Below, piece by piece: positions 9,925-18,504 of a stretch of DNA of 64,000 bases. The notes beneath the pieces are model-generated. The model searched no databases and was not told the DNA's origin. It worked only from the letters and a program-made list of their open reading frames with translations. The first letter of the stretch is position 1. Every line of letters begins with the position of its first letter. The stretch spans positions 248,001-312,000 of the forward strand of contig NZ_SHKP01000006.1 in assembly GCF_004217215.1 (NCBI RefSeq). The letters run 5' to 3'. This DNA comes from Rivibacter subsaxonicus. Lineage in GTDB: Bacteria; Pseudomonadota; Gammaproteobacteria; Burkholderiales; Burkholderiaceae_C. The position numbers and the translations under genes were made by a program.

Positions 9925-9970
9925 GGCGAGCGCCGTTGCTTTTCGGATTGGGGGGCAACGGGCGCTCGCC
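9925..9970. repeat. Long imperfect hairpin upstream of the PEP-CTERM gene
   Basis: GGCGAGCGCCGTTGC (9925-9939) is complementary to GCAACGGGCGCTCGCC (9955-9970) apart from one extra G, around a 15-base loop. It lies 72 bases upstream of the PEP-CTERM start and borders the mosaic pseudogene that begins near 10010. It could be a terminator of an old transcript, a regulatory hairpin or a junction mark of the rearrangement. Confidence 0.5.
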
Positions 9971-10009
9971 AGTGCGGGGTGGGACGCAGGCCCGGGCTGC
10001 TACCCGCCA

Positions 10010-10302
10010 GGCTCGCAGCCCTCGCAAGGCTGCGTCGCCCGCGCATCGAGCGCCTTGCGTTGCTCGCGCTCAAGCTCAGCGGCGGCACCCTCAACGTGTA
10101 CTCGCAGATCGGCCTGATCACCAAGCTGGGATCCTGGTCGTCGAGTTCGCCCACCAACTGCGCCAGCAGGGCCTGGCCACGCCGGGCACGCTGCCGACGA
10201 TCTTCTTCGTGCCGACCGTCTACGGGCGGCTGGCGCGCAAGGCCGCACCGGGGCCGATCGGGACGCCCGCGCTGCACGAGGGACACGAGCAGGCGGCGTG
10301 AT
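10010..10302 (+). pseudogene. Mosaic remnant: flavoprotein-reductase tail joined to deleted RND-pump 3' end
   Basis: Bases about 10010-10058 closely match 12957-13020, the 3' end of the disulfide-reductase gene. From about 10055 the sequence matches the 3' end of the RND pump in three blocks: near 8665-8737, near 8757-8807 and near 8966-9082, with the intervening pump sequence deleted. Recognisable fragments include LSGGTLNVYSQIGLIT, VVEFAHQLRQQGLAT and TIFFVPTVYGRLARK, in more than one frame. No intact protein can be made. It ends at a TGA that corresponds to the pump stop codon, adjoining the next gene's end. Confidence 0.8.
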
Positions 10303-10773
10303 TCAGGCGCTGATGCTGCTTCGCGGGTACTCGACCACCACCTCTCCCTCGTCGATCTCGCCGGTCGGCACGAACCCGAGGGACAGGTAGAACGGCTCCG
10401 GGCCGCCAGGCCCGGGCACGTACGAGGTGTAGAGCGTGCGAACCCCAGGCTTGCTCGCGACATGCCGGACGATCAGCCGGATCACCTCCCTGCCGATGCC
10501 CCGGCGCTGGTGGCGGGCATCGATCATCAGGCGCCACAGGCCGATGTCCGGCTCGGCCGGTGGCGACTTGCGCAACGTCTCGTCGTCGAGCATCACGAAG
10601 CCGACCAGCTCTTCGTCGGCATGGATCGCGCGGTACCACGCTTCCTCGCTGAACAGCGCCTGGGCCAGCGACACGGCGTTCGACGCGACGAACCCTTGCT
10701 GGTCCGGCCCGACGGCCAGGGCGATGACGGCGTCGACGGTGTCCGCGGTGATCTCGCGCAGGGTGACTTCCAT
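10303..10773 (-). CDS. GNAT family N-acetyltransferase, diamine acetyltransferase-like
   Basis: The 156-residue protein begins MEVTLREITADT. It has the GNAT core with acetyl-CoA-binding motif A in IDARHQRRGIGREVIRLIV and motif B in YVPGPGGPEPFYLSLGFVPTGE. The opening (PDQQGFVASNAVSLAQALF) resembles spermidine/diamine acetyltransferases of the Blt/PaiA kind, so a polyamine or small-amine substrate is a reasonable guess only. A longer frame upstream lacks coding character and overlaps the promoter side of the neighbouring gene. No strong ribosome binding site is visible. Confidence 0.8.
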   Translation of the reverse strand: MEVTLREITADTVDAVIALAVGPDQQGFVASNAVSLAQALFSEEAWYRAIHADEELVGFVMLDDETLRKSPPAEPDIGLWRLMIDARHQRRGIGREVIRLIVRHVASKPGVRTLYTSYVPGPGGPEPFYLSLGFVPTGEIDEGEVVVEYPRSSISA

Positions 10774-10909
10774 GGCTCGAAGGATATTCGTCGCCCGGCC
10801 CTGGGGCCGAGCCGCCGATGCGGGGCGCGCCGCCGCGACCCCCACAAATGCGCTGCTGCCGTTGCCGAGCGCACCTTGCTATGGTCGGACCTGGAGACGG
10901 AGGCAGCAG

Positions 10910-11542
10910 ATGGGCGCGAGATGGCACTTTGAACGGGCCTGTACCGTCGCCGGGCGGTCGGGTGCGGGGGCGCGCACCGTCACGCCGGCAAGCACCGCAG
11001 GCCGCTTGTCGGGGCGACTCGCGGCGGTCGCGCTGGCGATGTCGGCGGCGGCCTGCGGCCCCGCGACAGGGCCGGCGGCGACCGTGTCGCCCTCCACCGA
11101 GTGGCGGGAGTTCGAGGGAAGCTGGAACGCCGCCGGCACCCGTCAGTCGATCCCGCTCGGAGCGGATCGCCGTGGCTCGGTCATCCACCTTGGCGGAACG
11201 ATGCTGCTGGCTGGGCCGGGGCGCCCCGGTGTGGGCTTCCGGGTGGAGCTGATCGCACTGACCGACAGCGCCACCGGCCTTGTCGGCCGAAGTGTCTGGA
11301 CCGACGAGGCCGGACATCAGGTCTTCAGCGAACTGCAGGGCGAGGGCACCGTGGCGCAGAACCGGATCACGGGCTCGATCCTCGGCGGAACGGGGCGCTA
11401 TGCCGGTGCCTCGGGCAGCTACGAATTCGCCTGGCAGTACGTGCTCGAAGCCGAGGACGGCTCGATCCAGGGCCGTGCCGTCGGGTTGAGGGGTCGAGTG
11501 AAGCCGGGCACGAATCCGGGCCCGGGAGGCACGCCCCAATGA
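10910..11542 (+). CDS. Putative lipoprotein with beta-barrel (AOC/DUF3224-like) domain, paired with a transporter gene
   Basis: The 210-residue protein has a long basic N-region, a hydrophobic segment and a lipobox-like AMSAAAC, suggesting an exported lipoprotein. The rest is beta-rich and contains RITGSILGGTGRYAGASGSYEF, a pattern I associate with the allene-oxide-cyclase-like/DUF3224 barrel; that identification is tentative. GGAG lies upstream of the chosen ATG, and the stop overlaps the transporter start (ATGA), so the two are co-translated. A binding or accessory role for the transporter is possible. Confidence 0.65.
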   Translation: MGARWHFERACTVAGRSGAGARTVTPASTAGRLSGRLAAVALAMSAAACGPATGPAATVSPSTEWREFEGSWNAAGTRQSIPLGADRRGSVIHLGGTMLLAGPGRPGVGFRVELIALTDSATGLVGRSVWTDEAGHQVFSELQGEGTVAQNRITGSILGGTGRYAGASGSYEFAWQYVLEAEDGSIQGRAVGLRGRVKPGTNPGPGGTPQ

Positions 11543-12942
11543 AGAACCTCGGCTACCACCTGAAGCGCGCGATCCCCTTCGTCATCGCGATCGGGATCTG
11601 GTTCTCGCCGGTGCCGGCCGGGCTCACGGCGCAGGCATGGCACCTCTTCGCCGTGTTCGTCGCGGCCATCGCCTCGGTGCTGCTGGGGGCCTTCCCGCTG
11701 CTCACGGCGGCGATGTTCGCCGTCGGGACCGTGGTCCTCACCGGCACGATCACGCCGGCGAAGGCCTTCTCGGGCTTTGCGAACGCGAGCGTGCTGCTGG
11801 TGGTCGTGGCGTTCATCGTCGCGCAGGCCGTCGTCAAGTCGGGCCTGGGTCGGCGAATCAGCCTGTTCATGGTGAGCCGCTTCGGTGGTTCGTCGCTCGG
11901 CCTGGCCTACAGCATCGTGTTGACCGACGCCGCCATCGCGCCGGCCTTTCCGAGCAATACCGCGCGCGGCGGCGTGCTGTTTCCGATCGTGCTCTCGGTC
12001 GCCAAGGGCGCAGGCTCCGACCCCGAGGACCCCGAAGGACGCCGGCTCGGCGGCTACCTGATGTTCTGTGCGATGGCGAGCCTCGCCGTGTCGTCCGCCC
12101 TGTGGTTGACGGCCTCGTCGACCAACCCGATCGGCGTGCAGATCGTGCAGGAGGTCGGCCTGGAGATCGGTTTCGGCAGCTGGTTCCTGGCGTCCTCGGT
12201 GCCGTCGTTGATCGCGATCGCGATGCTGCCGCTGCTCGTCGCGAAGCTCTACCCACCCGGTGTCGCCGCCACGCCCGAGGCGCCGGCGGCGGCCCGCGCC
12301 GAGATGGCCGCGATGGGCCCGATGTCGCGCGACGAGCGCTTCACGGCCGTGATCTTCGCCGTGATGGTTGGCTGCTGGGTCTTTGCCGAAAGACTCAACC
12401 TGAATGTCACCAGCATCGCCTTCATGGGCCTTGCTGCACTGCTGGTGGTGGGCGTGCTGACCCTCGACGACATCTCCAAGCAGGGCGACACGCTGGCCAC
12501 CTTCCTCTGGCTCGCGGTCCTGTTTGCGTTGAGCGGGCAGTTGAACGAACTCGGATTCATGGCCTACGTCGGCGAGCGCCTGGCCTCGCAACTCGGCGGG
12601 CTGTCCTGGCCCGCCACCTACGTGACGCTGATCGCGCTCTACGTGGCGATCCACTACCTGTTCGTCAGCCAGTCCTCGCAGGCGCTGGCGCTGCTCGGTG
12701 TCTTTCTCGACGTGGGCATGCGCGGCGGCGTCCCTGCGCCGCTGATGGCTTACGGCCTGCTTCTGGCGACTTGCTACTTCTCGGTGATCACGCCGCAGGC
12801 CGGCAGCCAGAACATCATCTTCGTTGCCAGCGGCTACCTGACGCAGCGCGAGCTCTACAAGCTGGGGCTGTTCACGACACTCGCGTTCATGGCGGTGTAC
12901 CTGCTGATCGGGACGCCCTGGATCCTCTTCGTGACCGGCTGA
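11539..12942 (+). CDS. DASS/SLC13-family anion transporter (dicarboxylate or related)
   Basis: This 467-residue membrane protein has about 11-12 hydrophobic segments and the paired family signatures: ASSTNPIGVQI in the first half (the SNT-type substrate/Na motif) and FSVITPQAGSQNIIF in the second. This places it in the divalent anion:Na+ symporter family, which moves C4-dicarboxylates, 2-oxoglutarate, citrate or sulfonates across the inner membrane. The exact substrate cannot be inferred. The lipoprotein gene is overlapped upstream. It converges on the disulfide-reductase gene with a 13-base gap. Confidence 0.88.
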   Translation: MKNLGYHLKRAIPFVIAIGIWFSPVPAGLTAQAWHLFAVFVAAIASVLLGAFPLLTAAMFAVGTVVLTGTITPAKAFSGFANASVLLVVVAFIVAQAVVKSGLGRRISLFMVSRFGGSSLGLAYSIVLTDAAIAPAFPSNTARGGVLFPIVLSVAKGAGSDPEDPEGRRLGGYLMFCAMASLAVSSALWLTASSTNPIGVQIVQEVGLEIGFGSWFLASSVPSLIAIAMLPLLVAKLYPPGVAATPEAPAAARAEMAAMGPMSRDERFTAVIFAVMVGCWVFAERLNLNVTSIAFMGLAALLVVGVLTLDDISKQGDTLATFLWLAVLFALSGQLNELGFMAYVGERLASQLGGLSWPATYVTLIALYVAIHYLFVSQSSQALALLGVFLDVGMRGGVPAPLMAYGLLLATCYFSVITPQAGSQNIIFVASGYLTQRELYKLGLFTTLAFMAVYLLIGTPWILFVTG

Positions 12943-12955
12943 GGCCGGCCGGCGC

Positions 12956-14416
12956 CTACTCGCCCGGCTCGCAGCCCTCGCAGGGCTGCGTCGCCCGCGC
13001 ATCGAGCGCCTTGCGCAGTTCGCGCAGCGCGGTGCGCAGCCCCTCTTCGATGACCGGGTGGTAGAAAGGCTGGGCCAGTGCGGCGTCGACCGTCTCGCCG
13101 CGCTGGATGCTCCAGGCCAGCAGGTGTGCCAGGTGTTCGGCGGCCGGGCCGAGCAGTTCGGCGCCGAGCAGGCGTCGCGTGCCCAGCTCGCCGTAGACAT
13201 GCAGTGCACCCACGTTGCGCGCGATCACGCGGCTGCGGCCCTGGTTGGCAAAGCTGACGCGGCCGGTGCCGAACCGTGTGCCGGCCGCGCAGAGCTGGCG
13301 ATGGCTCAGGCCGGCCAGCGCGATCTGCGGGTCGCTGAAGACGATCGCCAGCGGCGTGCGGCGCGGCTGCGGCGGCAACGCGTCGAGGCCGGCGGTGAGC
13401 GAGCGGCCGGCGCTGTCGCCGGCGATCAGTCCTTCGTCGGCGGCCTCGTGCAGCAGCGGCCGATCGACGTTGACGTCGCCGGCGATGAAGACCGGGCCGC
13501 GGCCGATCTGCAGCGTGTGCGGATCGAAGGCCGGCACGCCGTGCTCGTCGAGCGTCAGGCCCGCGGCCGCCGGGGCCAGCGCTTCGATATTGGGCGTGCG
13601 CCCGGTGGCGGCCAGCAGCAGATCGAAGCTCTCTTCATGCTCGCCTTGCGGCGTGTGCCAGCGCACGCGAACGCCGCCGCCTTCGCGCTCGACGCTCGTG
13701 ACCGCCGCCTCGCGCTGCAGCGGCAACGCGGCCTCGAACACCGTCGCGCCCAGCGCCTGCAGTTCGGGGTCGCTGAGCGGACCGACCTTGGTGCCGCGAC
13801 CCAGCAGGCGCACCCGCACGCCGAGCCGGTGCAGCGCCTGTGCCAGTTCGAGGCCGATGGTGCCGGCGCCGACCACGGCGATCGAGGCCGGCAGGTCCTG
13901 CCAGTCGAAGACATCGTCGTTGACGATCAGGCGCTCGCCGAGCGCCGCGCGCCATTCGGCCGGCAGTGCCGGATGCGAGCCGGTCGCGATCACGACGCGC
14001 CGCGCGTGCAGATCGAGCGTGCCGCCATCGTTGAGATCGACCCGCAAGCGCTGCGGCCCGGTGAAGCGGGCACGACCCTCGATGCGGTGCCGCGCCTCGA
14101 TCGCGGCGATGTCGTCGAGCACGAAGCCGACGAAGCGGTCGCGCTCGCTGCGTACTCGCGCCATCACTTCGCGACCGTCGATGCGCAGCGGGCCTGGATG
14201 CACGCCGAACAGCGGCGCTTCGTGCACCGCATGCGCGGCCTCGGCGGCGGCGATCAGCAGCTTGCTCGGCATGCAGCCCACGCGGGCGCAGGTGGTGCCG
14301 AGCGGGCCGGGGTCGATCAACGCGACGCTGTCGGTGTGCCGGCTCGCGGCCCTGAAGGCGCTCAGCCCGGCCGAGCCGGCGCCGAGGATGGCGATGTCGA
14401 CTTCGCGTTCGGCCAT
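12956..14416 (-). CDS. FAD-dependent pyridine nucleotide-disulfide oxidoreductase (dihydrolipoyl dehydrogenase-like)
   Basis: The 486-residue flavoprotein has an N-terminal FAD motif (ILGAGSAGLSA), the redox disulfide CARVGC (Cys43 and Cys48), an NAD(P) motif (VVGAGTIGLELA) and the second FAD motif (VFIAGDVN). A dimerisation domain ends in QPFYHPVIEEGL, which has the His and Glu of the active-site base pair. Unusually, the tail ends ATQPCEGCEPGE with an extra CxxC (Cys479, Cys482). A C-terminal Cys pair is known in mercuric reductase and high-Mr thioredoxin reductases, where it relays electrons; a similar role is only a hypothesis. The gene stands alone, away from any 2-oxoacid dehydrogenase. 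Confidence 0.85.
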   Translation of the reverse strand: MAEREVDIAILGAGSAGLSAFRAASRHTDSVALIDPGPLGTTCARVGCMPSKLLIAAAEAAHAVHEAPLFGVHPGPLRIDGREVMARVRSERDRFVGFVLDDIAAIEARHRIEGRARFTGPQRLRVDLNDGGTLDLHARRVVIATGSHPALPAEWRAALGERLIVNDDVFDWQDLPASIAVVGAGTIGLELAQALHRLGVRVRLLGRGTKVGPLSDPELQALGATVFEAALPLQREAAVTSVEREGGGVRVRWHTPQGEHEESFDLLLAATGRTPNIEALAPAAAGLTLDEHGVPAFDPHTLQIGRGPVFIAGDVNVDRPLLHEAADEGLIAGDSAGRSLTAGLDALPPQPRRTPLAIVFSDPQIALAGLSHRQLCAAGTRFGTGRVSFANQGRSRVIARNVGALHVYGELGTRRLLGAELLGPAAEHLAHLLAWSIQRGETVDAALAQPFYHPVIEEGLRTALRELRKALDARATQPCEGCEPGE

Positions 14417-14444
14417 GGAGCGACTCCCCTGGCCCGCAGAGGCC

Positions 14445-15743
14445 TCAGATCAGTGAATCGAAGGGCACCACGTCGAGCCAGTCGCCGGCCGCGACCGCGC
14501 CCTGCGCGTGATGCAGCAGCACCAGGCCATTGGCCTGCGACATCGAGCGCAGGATGCCCGAGCCCTGGCCGCCGGTGAGGCGCACGCGCCAGTCGCCGCC
14601 GTCGGCGTCGCGCTCGACGATGCCGCGCTGGTACTCGGTGCGGCCCGGCTTCTTGCGGATCGGCGCCGCGGCGCGCGCGCGCAGCAGCGGCAGCGGCGCC
14701 GGCGTCGCACCCGCCATCTGCAGCAGCGCCGCGCGCACGAAGGCGTAGAAGGTCACCATCACCGCGACCGGGTTGCCCGGCAGGCCGAACAGCACCGCGC
14801 GCGCAGCGCCGTTGCGGATCGAGCCAAAGGCCATCGGCCGCCCGGGTCGCATCGCGATGGTCCAGAACGCGACCTCGCCCAGCCGCGCCATGACCTGCTT
14901 GGTGTGGTCGGCCTCGCCGACGCTGACGCCACCCGAGGTGATGATCGCGTCGGCGCGCGACGCGGCGTCGAGGAAGGCCGCCTCCAGCGCCACCGGGTCG
15001 TCGCGCACCACGCCGAGGTCGAGCACCTCGACGCCGAGCCGCGTCAGCATCGCGTGCAGCGTGTAGCGGTTGCTGTCGTAGACGCAGCCCGGATCGAGCG
15101 GCTGGCCGACCGAGCGCAACTCGTCGCCGGTCGAGAAGAAGGCCACGCGCAGCTTGCGGAACAGCGGCAGCGTGGCCTGCCCGAGCGAGGCCGCGATGCC
15201 GATGTCGGCCGGGCGCAGCACGCGGCCGGCTTGCAGCGCGGCCTCGCCACGGGCCAGGTCTTCGCCGGCCAGGCGACGGTTGTCGCCCGGCTTGAGGATG
15301 CCGGCTGCAAAGCTGATGTACTCGCCGTCGACGCGACAGAACTCCTGCGGCAGCACCGTGTCGCAGCCGGCCGGCATCACCGCGCCGGTCATGATGCGCA
15401 CGCATTCGCCGCGGCCGGGCGCGGCGGGCGGCGCGCCGCCAGCGAAGGCGCTGCCGCCCACCACGCGCAGCGTCGTCGGCGCGTCGGGCGCCAGATCGCT
15501 GCTGGCCAGTGCGTAGCCATCCATGGCCGAGTTGTCCTGGGCCGGCACATTGATCGGCGAAACCAGGTCCTGCGCCAGCACACGGCCGAGCGCTTCGCGC
15601 AGGCCGACCGCTTCGACCTCGCCAACCCGCGTCACATAGCGCGCAACGAAGTCCTGCGCCGCCGTCACCGGCAGCGCGTTCGGGTCGTAGCCGCCGATGC
15701 AGGAGGCGACGCTGTCGAGCGAGGGAAGCGTGGCTTGGTCCAT
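14445..15743 (-). CDS. moeA: Molybdopterin molybdenumtransferase
   Basis: This enzyme inserts molybdate into adenylylated molybdopterin. The 432-residue form starts at ATG 15743; a TTG at 15752 that overlaps the upstream stop is an alternative adding three residues. Family motifs are present: VPAQDNSAMDGYA, GECVRIMTGAVMPAGCDTV, SGGVSVGEADHTK and LFGLPGNPVAVMVTF. It is the last gene of the moaA-to-moeA operon. The molybdenum hydroxylase at 39407-42183 is a plausible client. Confidence 0.95.
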   Translation of the reverse strand: MDQATLPSLDSVASCIGGYDPNALPVTAAQDFVARYVTRVGEVEAVGLREALGRVLAQDLVSPINVPAQDNSAMDGYALASSDLAPDAPTTLRVVGGSAFAGGAPPAAPGRGECVRIMTGAVMPAGCDTVLPQEFCRVDGEYISFAAGILKPGDNRRLAGEDLARGEAALQAGRVLRPADIGIAASLGQATLPLFRKLRVAFFSTGDELRSVGQPLDPGCVYDSNRYTLHAMLTRLGVEVLDLGVVRDDPVALEAAFLDAASRADAIITSGGVSVGEADHTKQVMARLGEVAFWTIAMRPGRPMAFGSIRNGAARAVLFGLPGNPVAVMVTFYAFVRAALLQMAGATPAPLPLLRARAAAPIRKKPGRTEYQRGIVERDADGGDWRVRLTGGQGSGILRSMSQANGLVLLHHAQGAVAAGDWLDVVPFDSLI

Positions 15744-15748
15744 CGCCG

Positions 15749-16336
15749 TCAACGCAGCCTCAGCATCATCTGCGCCTTGTCGCGGTACTCGACGCGGCCG
15801 CTGCCGTCGACGAGGCGGATCGCGCGCGGCAGCAGGCCGTAGCGCTCGAAGCCGGCGCGCTCGTAGACGCGCAGCGCGCGCTGGCTGGCCACCTCGTTCG
15901 AGGCCGTCACCGACAGCGTGATCAGCTCCAGCCCCGGCGCCGAACGCGCCGATGCGATGCAGGCCTGCACCAGCGCCTGAGCCAGCCCGCGGCCGCCATG
16001 CTCGGGCCGCACCATCAGGCCGATGAGCCAGCTGATGTGGCGCACCTTGGCGCGCATCTCGCGCTCGAGCCCGACCGCGGCGACCAGTCGATCCTCGGCG
16101 TCGTAGGCACCGAGCAGGAAGGTGCCGCCGAGCGGGTCGCTGCTGCCGAGCCGGCCGAGGTAGCTCTCCGGGCCGCGCCGGACCTCGGTCTCGTGGTCCG
16201 AGGTGAAGGCGTCGGGATGCAGGCGCAGCGCCTCGTCGCGCAGCGCCTTGTAGGCGCCGAGGTCGGCCGGCGCCAGGCGCCTGACGCGGTAGCCGACCGG
16301 GGCCTCGAATGCAACCATGCTGTCACCCGCCTTCAT
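15749..16336 (-). CDS. GNAT family N-acetyltransferase within the molybdenum-cofactor operon
   Basis: The protein (195 residues from ATG 16336, or 189 from ATG 16318) has a full GNAT fold with the acetyl-CoA motif RPEHGGRGLAQALVQA and the motif B region ASNEVASQRALRVYERAGFERYG. It fits between mobA, whose end is seven bases upstream, and moeA. A role in cofactor synthesis is not established; it may simply be co-transcribed. Neither start has a strong ribosome binding site, so the N-terminus is uncertain. Confidence 0.82.
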   Translation of the reverse strand: MKAGDSMVAFEAPVGYRVRRLAPADLGAYKALRDEALRLHPDAFTSDHETEVRRGPESYLGRLGSSDPLGGTFLLGAYDAEDRLVAAVGLEREMRAKVRHISWLIGLMVRPEHGGRGLAQALVQACIASARSAPGLELITLSVTASNEVASQRALRVYERAGFERYGLLPRAIRLVDGSGRVEYRDKAQMMLRLR

Positions 16337-16343
16337 CGCTGCA

Positions 16344-16955
16344 TCAGCCCTGCTGCGCCTCGAGGCGGCGCAACTCGTCGGCGGTGTTGGCGTTGGCAAA
16401 GGCCGCCGCGTCGTCGAAGTCGACCAGCGCCACCCGGTGCTGCGCGGTCCAGCGGTCGATCTTGCGGCCGCCCTCGTGCGTGAAGCGGACCAGGCTCTCG
16501 AGCAGATCGCAACGCAGCAGGCAGAACACCGGCTGGGCCTGCAGCGAGCCGTCCTCGGACGGGCTGCGCGGCATCGCGATCTCGGCGTCTTCGCGCTCGG
16601 CTGCCGCGGCCAGGCGAGCGACCAGGTCGAGCGGGAAGTCCGGCGTGTCGCAGGGCACCGTCATCAGCCAGGGCGTCTCGCAGCGCTCGATGCCGGCCAG
16701 GAATCCGGCCAGCGGCCCGGCAAAGTCGGAGAGTCCGGGCGGGTCGGGCCACACAGGCACGCCGAAGCTTTCGTAGGCGCCGAGGTTGCGGTTGGCGTTG
16801 AGCATGATGGACCCGACCTGCGGCGCCAGGCGCAGCTGCGTGTGCAGCGCCAGCGGCAGGCCGTGGTAGGGCTGCAGGCCCTTGTCGACACCGCCCATGC
16901 GGCTGCCGCGGCCGCCGGCCAGGATCAGGCCGGTGATGCTGGAAGGCTCGATCAT
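16344..16955 (-). CDS. mobA: Molybdenum cofactor guanylyltransferase
   Basis: The 203-residue protein carries the nucleotidyltransferase signature [16 protein letters not shown] near the N-terminus and the metal-binding VPCDTPDFP. It would transfer GMP from GTP to Mo-molybdopterin to form the MGD cofactor of DMSO-reductase-family enzymes. The xanthine-dehydrogenase-type enzyme in this window would typically need MCD or a cytosine variant instead, so MGD enzymes probably exist elsewhere in the genome. It belongs to the minus-strand operon between the small membrane protein and the GNAT. Confidence 0.93.
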   Translation of the reverse strand: MIEPSSITGLILAGGRGSRMGGVDKGLQPYHGLPLALHTQLRLAPQVGSIMLNANRNLGAYESFGVPVWPDPPGLSDFAGPLAGFLAGIERCETPWLMTVPCDTPDFPLDLVARLAAAAEREDAEIAMPRSPSEDGSLQAQPVFCLLRCDLLESLVRFTHEGGRKIDRWTAQHRVALVDFDDAAAFANANTADELRRLEAQQG

Positions 16956-16971
16956 CGATGCAAGCTCGTGG

Positions 16972-17283
16972 TCAACGGATCTCGGGATCGGGGAAAGGAT
17001 CGGAGCTGTAGCGTGGCCCCTTCATCACGGCCACCACCCAGCAGCCGATCGCAACCGTGAACACCATCGTCAGCAGGAAAACGATGGTGGCGATGACGAG
17101 GATGTCGACCATCAGCGCCGCGCGCTCCGGGTCGGGGTGCAGGCCGGGCTGCATGCCGAGCTTGAACCAGGCACCGGCCAGCCAAGGCAACAGCAGCGAG
17201 GCCACGCCGGCCCAGCCGATCCGTCGCCGCACCTGCGGCGCGATCGACAGCGGCGGTGGCAGCCACCAGGGGCGGGGCGACAT
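16972..17283 (-). CDS. Small two-helix membrane protein of the moa/mob operon
   Basis: The 103-residue protein has a Pro/Trp-rich start, one hydrophobic helix ([15 protein letters not shown]) and a second longer one ([20 protein letters not shown]), ending in a polar PFPDPEIR tail. No family is recognised. It sits between moaA (six bases away) and mobA with no room for its own promoter, which argues that it is a real, co-transcribed gene. Its role in cofactor biosynthesis, if any, is unknown. Confidence 0.7.
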   Translation of the reverse strand: MSPRPWWLPPPLSIAPQVRRRIGWAGVASLLLPWLAGAWFKLGMQPGLHPDPERAALMVDILVIATIVFLLTMVFTVAIGCWVVAVMKGPRYSSDPFPDPEIR

Positions 17284-17289
17284 GGGCGC

Positions 17290-18414
17290 TCATCCTCCGA
17301 TGTAGCTCATCTCGACGCGGCGCCCCGAGGCCGCCGGCGCCGCTTGCCCGCTGCCGCGCAGCTCGGAGTAGCGGTCGTCGCGTCCGCTCCAGACGGCGCC
17401 GATCGCGGCCTCGATCTCGGCGTCGCTGGCGCCCCCGCGCAGCAGCGCGCGCAGGTCGTGGCCGTGCGAGGCGAACAGGCACAGGTAGAGCCGGCCCTCG
17501 GTCGACAGCCGGGCGCGGTTGCAGTCGCCGCAGAAGGCCTGGGTGACGCTGGAGATGAAACCGATCTCGCCGCGCCCGTCGCGGTAGCCGAAGCGCTGCG
17601 CGGTCTCGCCGGGGGCGCTGGCGGCCAGCGGCACCAGCGGCAACTCGCGCTCGATCAGCGCGCGCAACTCCTGCGAGGGCAGCACCTCGTCCATGCGCCA
17701 GCCGTTGGTGGCGCCGACATCCATGTACTCGATGAAGCGCAGCGCGACTTGGCCGTCGTAGTGCTCACGGAAATGGCGCGCCATCGGCAGCACCTGGTGG
17801 TCGTTGGTGCCGCGCTTCACGACCATGTTGACCTTGAGCGGCGCCAGGCCCGCGGCCAGCGCCGCGTCGATGCCGCGCAGCACCTCGGCGACCGGAAAGT
17901 CGACGTCGTTCATGCGCTTGAACACCGCGTCGTCGAGCGCGTCGAGGCTGACCGTCACGCGCCGCAGGCCGGCCGCCTGCAGTGCCGCGGCCTTGCGCGC
18001 CAGCAGCGAGGCGTTGGTCGTGAGCGTGATGTCGAGCGGCTCGCCGTCGGCCGTGCGCAGCGCGGCCAGCATCCCGACCAGGACCTCGAGGTTCTTGCGC
18101 AGCAGCGGCTCGCCGCCGGTGAGGCGCAGCTTGCGCACGCCCTGCGCCACGAACAGCCGCGCGGTGCGCGTGATCTCCTCGAAGCTCAGCAGTTCGCCGT
18201 GCGGCAGGAACTCGTGGTGCTTGTCGAAGACTTCCTTCGGCATGCAGTAGCTGCAGCGAAAGTTGCAGCGGTCGGTGACCGAGATCCGCAGGTCGTGCAG
18301 CGGACGGCCGCGGCGGTCGGCCAGCAGGCCGTTGGCGGGCAGGGCCTGCGGCGGCACGCGCATCGGCAATGCGCGCGCGCGCAAGTCGACGAGGGGGATG
18401 CTGCGCTCGGCCAT
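17290..18414 (-). CDS. moaA: GTP 3',8-cyclase (molybdenum cofactor biosynthesis)
   Basis: This radical SAM enzyme converts GTP to 3',8-cyclo-7,8-dihydro-GTP, the first step of molybdopterin synthesis. The 374-residue protein has the SAM cluster motif CNFRCSYC (Cys50, 54, 57) and the C-terminal cluster in [21 protein letters not shown]. It ends with the Gly-Gly tail (SYIGG) needed for activity in known MoaA. It is the first gene of the operon leading to moeA. No moaC, moaD or moaE is in the window. Confidence 0.96.
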   Translation of the reverse strand: MAERSIPLVDLRARALPMRVPPQALPANGLLADRRGRPLHDLRISVTDRCNFRCSYCMPKEVFDKHHEFLPHGELLSFEEITRTARLFVAQGVRKLRLTGGEPLLRKNLEVLVGMLAALRTADGEPLDITLTTNASLLARKAAALQAAGLRRVTVSLDALDDAVFKRMNDVDFPVAEVLRGIDAALAAGLAPLKVNMVVKRGTNDHQVLPMARHFREHYDGQVALRFIEYMDVGATNGWRMDEVLPSQELRALIERELPLVPLAASAPGETAQRFGYRDGRGEIGFISSVTQAFCGDCNRARLSTEGRLYLCLFASHGHDLRALLRGGASDAEIEAAIGAVWSGRDDRYSELRGSGQAAPAASGRRVEMSYIGG

Positions 18415-18504
18415 CCGGGCATTGTGCCCTCGGCCGCGACCGGGGGTGACCCGGTTAGGGCCTGTCCACGCTACCGGAGGGCTCGCGCCCGGCTCGCGCA
18501 GGCT

